Source of the DNA: CAYNFT01 sp964396535
GTDB lineage: Bacteria > Chloroflexota > Dehalococcoidia > Dehalococcoidales > UBA2162
DNA: 5,107 nucleotides
Reading direction: 5' to 3'
NCBI GenBank assembly: GCA_964396535.1
Contig: CAYNFT010000122.1
Coordinates: 1-5,107 of the forward strand
Below, in pieces: positions 1 through 4,779 of the stretch; within the stretch, counting starts at the first letter, position 1, and the number at the start of each line of letters is the position of its first letter. Position numbers and translations under genes: made by a program. A model generated the notes under the pieces. It was not told where the DNA came from and searched no databases. It saw nothing but the letters and a program-made list of their open reading frames with translations.

Positions 1-459
1 CGGATCATCTGGGCGAAATCCTGAAGGCGGCATGAAGTAGAACCCCTTCATTCCCCAATCTTCAATGGCCTCCTTGGCAATGTCCATAGCATTCCCTCGC
101 CTGGGATCAAGAGCACAAATCGGTATGAACCGACCCTTATGCTTCTTCGCCGCATCGGCATGGGCCTTATTCTGATCTCTTACGGGGATTCTTGGTGGTC
201 CGGTTATAGCCTCCCAATCCACAGGGAAAATAACGCCCTTGTCAACCCCTGCTTTGTCCATCAATTCAACCACACCATCGCCCTCAGGGTCAACCACTGA
301 CGGCTTCATAGCCGTTAACATATCTTTAAAGTCGTCAGGGGTCTTGTTTGTTTTATGCACCCGATTATACTCGGTAGTGTACATCTTCCATACAAAGCGT
401 AAATACTTACCCCTTACCCAACCAGTCCCACTAAGGTGCATATGAGCATCAATTACCAC
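1..459 (-). CDS. Amidohydrolase-2 (ACMSD-like) family protein, N-terminal part
   Basis: The frame is open from a GTG start at 459 to the window edge and gives 153 residues of N-terminal sequence; the C-terminal part lies outside. An in-frame TGA two codons upstream limits the start, and an AGGAGT ribosome binding site sits 5 nt before the GTG. The protein opens VVIDAHMHL, with the paired metal-binding histidines H6 and H8 that end the first beta strand of the amidohydrolase TIM barrel. Later landmarks also fit the amidohydrolase-2/ACMSD family: VELMDKAGVDKGVIFP at about 64-79, RFIPICALDP at 110-119 and GMKGFYFMPP at 136-145. Known members are metal-dependent hydrolases or non-oxidative decarboxylases acting on aromatic or cyclic carboxylates. 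The remaining metal ligands and substrate residues are not visible, so the reaction cannot be named. The gene is divergent from the acyl-CoA dehydrogenase operon, which suggests a related catabolic role; this is inference. Confidence 0.85.
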   Translation of the reverse strand, partial: MVIDAHMHLSGTGWVRGKYLRFVWKMYTTEYNRVHKTNKTPDDFKDMLTAMKPSVVDPEGDGVVELMDKAGVDKGVIFPVDWEAITGPPRIPVRDQNKAHADAAKKHKGRFIPICALDPRRGNAMDIAKEAIEDWGMKGFYFMPPSGFRPDDP

Positions 460-494
460 AAATCACTCCTTCCTTTTTCCTAGATTTTATTAGC

Positions 495-539
495 CTGCCA
501 AACGGCGGTTGTTGCTCCGGAATTATCGCCTGATGGCAG
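495..539 (-). repeat. Nested inverted repeat in the leader of the amidohydrolase gene
   Basis: CTGCCA (495-500) pairs with TGGCAG (534-539), and inside it GGCG (504-507) pairs with CGCC (527-530), separated by symmetrical 3-nt internal loops. The element lies between the leftward promoter and the GTG start, so it would be transcribed in the roughly 85-nt leader and could fold as a hairpin with a 19-nt apical loop. It matches no riboswitch class I recognise. It could equally be a DNA operator. Ten paired bases in a 45-nt span could also arise by chance. Confidence 0.35.
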
Positions 540-550
540 CCTTCACCTGT

Positions 551-579
551 AGTATATTTCTATGTTCACAACTTGTCAA
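551..579 (-). promoter_or_regulatory. Sigma-70-type promoter for the leftward amidohydrolase gene
   Basis: Read on the minus strand, a perfect -35 box TTGACA (579-574) is followed by a 17-nt spacer and a -10 box TATACT (556-551, five of six consensus bases). The predicted transcription start is near 544, leaving a leader of about 85 nt before the GTG at 459. Box quality, ideal spacing and orientation toward the amidohydrolase gene make this the best promoter in the window. Confidence 0.75.
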
Positions 580-641
580 CACGAGTACGCACACCCGCAG
601 AATTCTAACTTCGTACCATTGATACTTAGTTATTTTAGCGG

Positions 642-671
642 TTGACAGAGAACTGGTAGCTATGCCAGAAT
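642..671 (+). promoter_or_regulatory. Candidate promoter for the acyl-CoA dehydrogenase-etfBA operon
   Basis: A perfect TTGACA (642-647) is followed after 18 nt by CAGAAT (666-671), which matches the -10 consensus at four of six positions. It would start transcription near 678, giving a leader of about 200 nt before the ATG at 879. The -10 box is weak, so this promoter may need an activator, or the true promoter may lie closer to the gene. No better candidate was found between 680 and 860. Confidence 0.4.
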
Positions 672-878
672 AAGTATGGGCAGAAACTGGAATAGCGCGT
701 TCTTTTCTACCAGTAAGTGCCATCATCTAGTATGGAATAAGCCCCACAATGGGTTGGGTTGGTAGTATTAGTCGTTAAGCACGTCAACTTTATGCTTTAA
801 TCCGTTATTACTAAGCTTAGAGGCAGAGATGCCCGGTGATTCGTATGGCGAAAAAACAGAGTAAGAGGAGGTTATTAA

Positions 879-2087
879 ATGCCATTCCAATTGTCTCCGG
901 CAGAAGAGCAGGTGCGGAAGATGACGCAGGAATACGCTGAGAGGGAGATAGTCCCGCGCCGAAAGGAGTTACAGATAGATGACAAAGCTATCTGGAAAGA
1001 ACAGGTTATAAAGCAAGGAAAGGCTGGCTTTCACCTGCACATCATCCCTCGTGAGGAGGGTGGCACAGGTTTAGGCTTTGTCGCTAGCTGCATAGCAGTT
1101 GAGGAACTTTGCGCTGCCTGGCCGGACTTACAGTTTGTAACCTATTATGAGTTCGCCTACTATTTCGTCAAGGCTACCGGTGGAGTAGTAGAGGAAAAAT
1201 TTTTGCCCGGTATTGTAAGTGGCGACATCAAAGCCAGCGCAGTGGTCACCGAGCCTGTCGGCGGCTCAGATATGCTGGGTCTGCAAACCACTGCCAGGAA
1301 AGTGGATGGCGGCTGGGTTCTGAATGGAAGGAAGTGTTTCGTAGAGGAGGGAGAAGTCTGTGATTTTATAATGATACTGGTCAAAACTGGTGACCCTAAT
1401 GACCCGGCAACTCCGGGGGCAAGATCACTATCTGCCTTTATCGTTGAAAAGGACATGCCCGGCTACCGAGTGGGAAGGCTAGAGGATACCATAGCCAGGA
1501 AAGAAGACCTGGCGGAATTGATATTGGATAATGTATTTGTGCCGGATAGCCATGTCGTCGGTGGGGAAAAAGGGATAGGGCGCGGCATACCTCCTGTCTT
1601 CACCGCCGTTGCTGATATCGGCCGGATGACTATCTCTGCAATGTTAAATGGCATCACCCTGGGAAGCTACCGCTGTGCTGTCCAGTATGCTAAAGAAAGG
1701 ATGGCGTATGGTAAGCCCATTGCTGAACTACAGGCTATCCAGCACCGCATCGCCGAGATGGCTATAGACCTTGAGGCGACTCGTGCCTTAACCTATCGCG
1801 CTGCCTGGCTGCGGACGCAGGGGGTAAGGTGCGACGCCGAGCAGGCTATCGCCAAGCAGTATGCCACCCAGGCCGCCTTGAGATGCTCTCAACACGTTGT
1901 CAATATTCACGGTGCCTTCGGTGTATTAGAAGATTACATGCCACAGAGATATTACCGTCATGCACCCCTTAGAATTAGTGCCGGCGGCACCAGTGAGTTA
2001 ATGAAGAACTTGATAGCCATTTCAGCGATACAGAGGGACGGGAACCCGGACCTGAGCAGCAAATCAATGGATGAAGCCGGCTGGTAG
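879..2087 (+). CDS. Acyl-CoA dehydrogenase family flavoprotein with unusual active-site residues
   Basis: At 402 residues the protein is slightly longer than a typical acyl-CoA dehydrogenase (about 380-400). The ATG follows AGAGGAGGT (864-872) by 6 nt. The three-domain fold is recognisable: an N-terminal helical domain (about 1-120), a middle beta domain opened by the signature VVTEPVGGSD (122-131), and a C-terminal helical domain with YAKERMAYGKPI (270-281), QAIQHRIAEMA (285-295) and GGTSE (369-373). The family removes alpha and beta hydrogens from a CoA ester and passes electrons from FAD to ETF; etfB and etfA follow directly. By alignment from memory, both usual catalytic glutamate positions are glycine: G369 (Glu in MCAD-type enzymes) and G248 (Glu in isovaleryl-CoA-type enzymes). 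The flavin-contact stretch is CFVEEG (153-158) where MCAD has W-I-T-N-G. The base may come from elsewhere (E91 is a candidate), a partner subunit may complete the site, or the chemistry may differ. Family assignment is secure; substrate is unknown. Confidence 0.93.
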   Translation: MPFQLSPAEEQVRKMTQEYAEREIVPRRKELQIDDKAIWKEQVIKQGKAGFHLHIIPREEGGTGLGFVASCIAVEELCAAWPDLQFVTYYEFAYYFVKATGGVVEEKFLPGIVSGDIKASAVVTEPVGGSDMLGLQTTARKVDGGWVLNGRKCFVEEGEVCDFIMILVKTGDPNDPATPGARSLSAFIVEKDMPGYRVGRLEDTIARKEDLAELILDNVFVPDSHVVGGEKGIGRGIPPVFTAVADIGRMTISAMLNGITLGSYRCAVQYAKERMAYGKPIAELQAIQHRIAEMAIDLEATRALTYRAAWLRTQGVRCDAEQAIAKQYATQAALRCSQHVVNIHGAFGVLEDYMPQRYYRHAPLRISAGGTSELMKNLIAISAIQRDGNPDLSSKSMDEAGW

Positions 2088-2153
2088 GGACAATTAAAAT
2101 GAATGTAACTCTGGTGATATATGGAATAATCATAACTGAGGAGTCTTGAGTTT

Positions 2154-2966
2154 ATGAAACCATTAAATATAATTGTCTGCATTAAGCCAGTTCCTGATTC
2201 TCGATACTGGGATAGACTCAGCCTTGACCCTAACACTAAAGTGCTTCGTCGTGAGGGTATCCCCATCATAATAAGTCCGCTTGACAAAAACGCCATAGAG
2301 GAAGCGCTGCGGATAAAAGAGGCAAGGGGAGGCAAGGTGACGGTGATAAGTATGGGGCCAGCCAATACGGTAGAGATTTTAGCTTCAGCATTTGCTCTGG
2401 GTGTCGATGACGCTGTGCTTCTTACCGATAGAGCCTTCGCCGGGGCTGATACATTAGCTACTGCTTATGCCTTGGCCAGCGGAATTAAGAAACTGGGAGA
2501 GTTCGACCTGATTCTTCTGGGAAACGAGAGCCTGGATGGAAGCACCGGTCAGGTGGGACCCCAGGTAGCCGAGTTCCTTGATATTCCCCATGTGACAAAT
2601 GTAGAGAAAATTGATTTTATTGATGAAAGTACTCTACGAGTCAGAACCAGGATTGAATTTGGCTATATGGTAATTGAAACACAACTACCTGTAACCCTGG
2701 CGGTGACAAGGGAAATAAATGAGCCACGCATCCCCTCAGTATTTGGTGCCCTCTGGGCTACAGAGAAAGAGGCGAAGCAATGGTCGGCTGACGACGTGGG
2801 GGTGGACAAAGACAGGATAGGACTTGGCGGCTCGCCTACCTATGTGCCTGAAGTATCTAATATAGAGCTAGAGCGCCGTGGTGAGGTTTTGGAAGGAGAA
2901 CCCGCTGAAATTGCCAAGCAGCTCGTCGAGAGATTACGCGCTGATGGTGTGCTTCCCGAAGCATAG
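2154..2966 (+). CDS. etfB: Electron transfer flavoprotein beta subunit
   Basis: This 270-residue protein matches EtfB/FixA in length and motifs. It has CIKPVPD at 9-15 (classically CIKQVPD), SPLDKNAIEEALRIKE at 41-56, GGKVTVISMGP at 59-69 and DRAFAGADTLATA at 92-104. The nucleotide-binding loop is NESLDGSTGQVGP at 124-136, where family members bind AMP or, in bifurcating forms, a second FAD. An EtfB-signature-like segment with P179 lies at 164-185. With EtfA it forms a soluble heterodimer that takes electrons from acyl-CoA dehydrogenases and hands them to a quinone reductase or another acceptor. The ATG is preceded by GAGGAG (2138-2143) with a 10-nt gap. It lies 66 bp after the dehydrogenase and 68 bp before etfA, so the three are probably one operon. 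I cannot tell a bifurcating from a non-bifurcating type here, and no quinone oxidoreductase or FixCX-like partner is in the window. Confidence 0.96.
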   Translation: MKPLNIIVCIKPVPDSRYWDRLSLDPNTKVLRREGIPIIISPLDKNAIEEALRIKEARGGKVTVISMGPANTVEILASAFALGVDDAVLLTDRAFAGADTLATAYALASGIKKLGEFDLILLGNESLDGSTGQVGPQVAEFLDIPHVTNVEKIDFIDESTLRVRTRIEFGYMVIETQLPVTLAVTREINEPRIPSVFGALWATEKEAKQWSADDVGVDKDRIGLGGSPTYVPEVSNIELERRGEVLEGEPAEIAKQLVERLRADGVLPEA

Positions 2967-3021
2967 ATAAACCGTGAAAAAATGCTGAAAACGTTGGAAG
3001 GACTCTTTAGGCAGCCTTGAT

Positions 3022-3028
3022 AAGGAGG
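3022..3028 (+). promoter_or_regulatory. Ribosome binding site that fixes the TTG start of etfA
   Basis: AAGGAGG lies 6 nt upstream of TTG at 3035. A TAG codon sits in frame immediately before that TTG (3032-3034), so the reading frame cannot start earlier. The next in-frame ATG is far inside the conserved EtfA N-terminal domain. TTG is therefore the best-supported start. Confidence 0.85.
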
Positions 3029-3034
3029 AGATAG

Positions 3035-4042
3035 TTGCAAATAGAGACATATAAGGGAGTTTGGGTCTTCGCTGAGCAGAGAGACGGAAGATTGCTCGAT
3101 GCCGGACTGGAAATACTGGGGGAGGGTCGGAAGATAGCTGATAAGCTGGAGCAGGAATTAGCTGCTGTATTGCTGGGACACAATGTTACCTCGCTGGTTG
3201 ATGAATTGTCGGCTTATGGTGCTGACAAGGCCTATCTTGCTGATGCTCCTGTTCTTGAGGTTTATCGAAATGATGCTTACTCCCTGGTAATGGAAGCGCT
3301 GATTAACCAGTATAAGCCGGCGATATTCCTGATAGGCGGTACGAGAATAGGAATGGATTTAGCTCCTAGAGTAGCGGCTAAAGTCAATACTGGCTTATCG
3401 GCTCACTGCGTGGGGCTGGATGTTGACGAAGGTGGCTGCTTGAGAGCCCAGGTCCCTGCCTTCGGGGGCAGTGTGATGGCTTCAATTGCCTGTCCCAACC
3501 ACCGCCCTCAGATGGCTACTATCCCGCCTGGCTTTATGAAAAAACCGGAAAAGAAAACAGGTAGCAAGGCGACAGTCGAAAATGTTAAGGTCGAGCTAAC
3601 TGAAGAAGACATCCGAACTAAGGTGCTGGAGGTCTTCAGAGAAGAGCCAAAATCCAAACCTATTGAGCTTGCCGAAACAATTATTGCCGGGGGCTACGGT
3701 ATGGGCAGTAAAGAGAACTGGAGTATGCTCGAAGAGCTTGCCGCAGTCTTAGGTGGTAGTGTTGGAGCTACCAGGCCTGCCTGTGACGAGGGTTGGGCTG
3801 TACAGGAAGAACAGATGATTGGTCAAAGTGGGAAAACAGTTCACCCCGACCTTTACATCGGAGCAGGCATCTCGGGGGTCATACATCACCTCATTGGAAT
3901 CCAGGACTCCAAGGTTATTGTGGCTATTAATAATGACCCTAACGCACCTATACTGAAGGCTGCCGATTATGCGATAGTATCCGATTTTAAGGAGATTGTG
4001 CCTGCTCTCATCGACGAATTCAAGAAGCTTAAAACTAGTTAA
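3035..4042 (+). CDS. etfA: Electron transfer flavoprotein alpha subunit
   Basis: At 335 residues with a TTG start, this has the usual EtfA length and two-part layout. The N-terminal domain (about 1-200) carries GVWVFAEQRDGRL at 8-20 and IGGTRIGMDLAPRVAAK at 100-116. The C-terminal FAD domain carries IIAGGYGMGSKENW (216-229), GATRPACDEGW (244-254, with R247 at the conserved flavin-contacting arginine), IGQSGKTVHPDLYIGAGISG (262-281), HH at 284-285 and INNDPNAPI at 298-306. These are the standard FAD-binding landmarks and none is missing. The protein pairs with EtfB and accepts electrons from the dehydrogenase encoded at the head of the operon. Its electron acceptor is not encoded here. The gene is followed by a hairpin-rich region that probably ends the operon. 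Confidence 0.96.
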   Translation: MQIETYKGVWVFAEQRDGRLLDAGLEILGEGRKIADKLEQELAAVLLGHNVTSLVDELSAYGADKAYLADAPVLEVYRNDAYSLVMEALINQYKPAIFLIGGTRIGMDLAPRVAAKVNTGLSAHCVGLDVDEGGCLRAQVPAFGGSVMASIACPNHRPQMATIPPGFMKKPEKKTGSKATVENVKVELTEEDIRTKVLEVFREEPKSKPIELAETIIAGGYGMGSKENWSMLEELAAVLGGSVGATRPACDEGWAVQEEQMIGQSGKTVHPDLYIGAGISGVIHHLIGIQDSKVIVAINNDPNAPILKAADYAIVSDFKEIVPALIDEFKKLKTS

Positions 4043-4093
4043 AATTTTCCTCCTTCAAAGGAAACTGTTTAAAAAGAGGGGATTAAAAGGGGC

Positions 4094-4205
4094 AAAGCCT
4101 CCAACCAATAACGGGGCGTCTAGGATAGGTGAAGCCCCCAACCAATAACGGGGCGTCTAGGATAGGTGAAGCCCCCAACCAATAATGGGGGCATCTAAGA
4201 GGGGC
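4094..4205. repeat. Three tandem 37-bp repeats with internal hairpin potential
   Basis: Copies run 4094-4130, 4131-4167 and 4168-4205. Copies 1 and 2 differ at two of 37 positions. Copy 3 shares the first 18 bases of copy 2 exactly and then diverges with one extra base. Each unit contains CCAACCAATAA followed by GGGG(G)C, and copies 2 and 3 begin GAAGCCCCC. GCCCC and GGGGC blocks alternate along the array, so each block could pair with the one before or after it. In copy 3, GCCCCC (4171-4176) and GGGGGC (4187-4192) form a 6-bp stem around a 10-nt loop. There are no unique spacers between units, so this is not a CRISPR array. Confidence 0.9.
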
Positions 4206-4218
4206 GAAGCCCCTCTTT
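4197..4218 (+). terminator. Rho-independent-type terminator for the etfA-side operon
   Basis: AAGAGGGGC (4197-4205) and GCCCCTCTT (4209-4217) form a perfect 9-bp GC-rich stem with a GAA loop. On the plus strand it is followed by TTAAATATTT, a U-rich but imperfect tail. It lies 155 nt downstream of the etfA stop. On the minus strand the following sequence lacks a T run, so it should work better for the rightward operon. The hairpin is formed partly by the last, diverged 37-bp repeat. Confidence 0.65.
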
Positions 4219-4227
4219 AAATATTTC

Positions 4228-4256
4228 TCCCCCTCTCCTTTTTAAGGAGAGGGGGA
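4228..4256. repeat. Perfect 13-bp inverted repeat (stable hairpin)
   Basis: TCCCCCTCTCCTT (4228-4240) and AAGGAGAGGGGGA (4244-4256) are exact reverse complements around a TTT loop. The hairpin would be very stable on either strand but has no T run after it in either direction. It resembles the short palindromic elements found in many copies between genes in some bacterial genomes. It may act as a 3'-end stabiliser or a bidirectional barrier between the converging operons. Confidence 0.85.
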
Positions 4257-4297
4257 TTAAGGGGGTGAGGTTATAAAATAATACTAAAGGGGTGAGG
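4257..4297. repeat. Two imperfect G-rich direct repeats
   Basis: TTAAGGGGGTGAGG (4257-4270) recurs 27 bp later as CTAAAGGGGTGAGG (4284-4297), with 12 of 14 positions identical, and both are followed within a few bases by TTAT. The first copy directly abuts the 13-bp hairpin. A related motif, GATTAAAAGGGG, lies at 4081-4092. These look like pieces of one dispersed repeat family. Confidence 0.7.
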
Positions 4298-4341
4298 GGT
4301 TATTAAACAATTTCCAAATGAGGGTTGCCTTCCTGGCAGTG

Positions 4342-4746
4342 TCAGGTCGTGCCTGTTTCCACCAATTCTATGAGCACGCCATTCATCGCCTTGGGATGTA
4401 TGAAGGCAATCCTGCCTTCAAGACCTTCTCGTGCCTTTTCGTCTATCAACCTTATCCCTTTGGCGGAGAGGGACTCAAGTTCTTTATCAATATCGTCCAC
4501 CTCGATGCAGATATGCTGTATGCCTTCCCCACGGCTCTCTAAAAACTTGGCTATTGCCCCCTCCGTTCCAATGGGTTCCATCAGTTCGAGTTTATTACCG
4601 CCCACCGAAAGCATAGCCGCTGCCATCCCTGCCTCGGGCGCACGGTGAATGTCCTCCAGCTTAGCACCCAGAGCTTCAGTATAAACCTTGATTGCCTCAT
4701 CAAGGTTTTTTACGGCGATTCCTACATGGCTAATCCCTTTCAGCAT
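4342..4746 (-). CDS. mce: Methylmalonyl-CoA epimerase-like VOC family protein
   Basis: This is a 134-residue two-module VOC protein of standard epimerase length. The start ATG at 4746 follows AGGAGG (4756-4761) with a 9-nt gap. Family landmarks are ISHVGIAVKNLDEAIKVY at 5-22, LELMEPIG at 53-60, IAKFLESRGEGIQHICIEVDD at 65-85 and IAFIHPKAMNGVLIELVE at 113-130. Expected metal ligands are present: H7, E54 (Gln in the Propionibacterium enzyme), H78 and E127. The family interconverts (R)- and (S)-methylmalonyl-CoA in propionate or branched-chain metabolism. At the position I align with the Propionibacterium Glu48 there is alanine (A43), but the human enzyme also seems to lack Glu there, so this does not exclude activity. 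The gene follows the thiolase-like gene by 33 bp and is probably co-transcribed with it. Another 2-substituted CoA ester could be the substrate; no mutase or carboxylase is in view. Confidence 0.85.
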   Translation of the reverse strand: MLKGISHVGIAVKNLDEAIKVYTEALGAKLEDIHRAPEAGMAAAMLSVGGNKLELMEPIGTEGAIAKFLESRGEGIQHICIEVDDIDKELESLSAKGIRLIDEKAREGLEGRIAFIHPKAMNGVLIELVETGTT

Positions 4747-4779
4747 TCCCTATAGCCTCCTCTTTTTACAAAACTCCTC

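Larger units (their letters stand above)
460..878. other. Divergent intergenic regulatory region
   Basis: This stretch of 419 bp separates the leftward amidohydrolase from the rightward dehydrogenase operon. I see no convincing protein gene in it. It holds the leftward promoter (551-579), the candidate rightward promoter (642-671) and the nested dyad (495-539). It also holds an 8-bp inverted repeat ACTGGTAG/CTACCAGT (652-659 and 707-714) overlapping the rightward promoter spacer, and a perfect 10-bp palindrome CTAAGCTTAG (811-820). An 11-codon reading frame (829-864) ends within the dehydrogenase ribosome binding site. The -35 boxes of the two promoters lie back to back about 62 bp apart, so a shared regulator bound between them is plausible but not shown. 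Confidence 0.6.
4043..4341. other. Convergent intergenic region with tandem repeats and hairpins
   Basis: This stretch of 299 bp lies between the 3' end of etfA (plus strand) and the 3' end of the epimerase-like gene (minus strand). It has no credible gene. In order it contains a purine-rich stretch AGAGGGGATTAAAAGGGG (4075-4092), three 37-bp tandem repeats (4094-4205), a terminator-like hairpin (4197-4218), a 13-bp perfect hairpin (4228-4256) and two G-rich direct repeats (4257-4297). The first stretch resembles the sequence around 4249-4265, so related motifs bracket the tandem repeats. The position suggests a two-sided transcription barrier built from, or invaded by, dispersed intergenic repeats. 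Confidence 0.8.

Noticed and set aside
239..445. 68-codon plus-strand reading frame within the amidohydrolase gene
   Set aside because: It lies antisense to a frame with clear amidohydrolase motifs and shows no domain of its own.
652..714. 8-bp inverted repeat ACTGGTAG/CTACCAGT as a leader RNA hairpin
   Set aside because: The left arm lies upstream of the predicted rightward start, so it would not be in that transcript. An 8-bp match in a region of about 400 bp is expected roughly once by chance.
523..726. 67-codon minus-strand reading frame upstream of the amidohydrolase gene
   Set aside because: It has no recognisable domain and overlaps both predicted promoters.
811..820. Palindrome CTAAGCTTAG as an operator
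   Set aside because: A single 10-bp palindrome is close to chance expectation over this region, and no second copy was found near it.
4094..4205. Possible small CRISPR array
   Set aside because: The 37-bp units abut directly with no unique spacers, and no cas gene is nearby.
4326..4338. Hairpin TGCC-TTCCT-GGCA just after the epimerase-like gene stop
   Set aside because: A 4-bp stem without a T run is too weak to call a terminator for the leftward operon.
4575..4630. Loss of a catalytic glutamate in the epimerase (A43 at the Propionibacterium Glu48 position)
   Set aside because: From memory the human enzyme also lacks glutamate at that position, so the substitution is not good evidence of lost activity.
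4318..4648. Plus-strand reading frames of 61-107 codons opposite the epimerase-like gene
   Set aside because: The minus strand encodes a full-length VOC protein with all expected motifs; these frames are antisense shadows.
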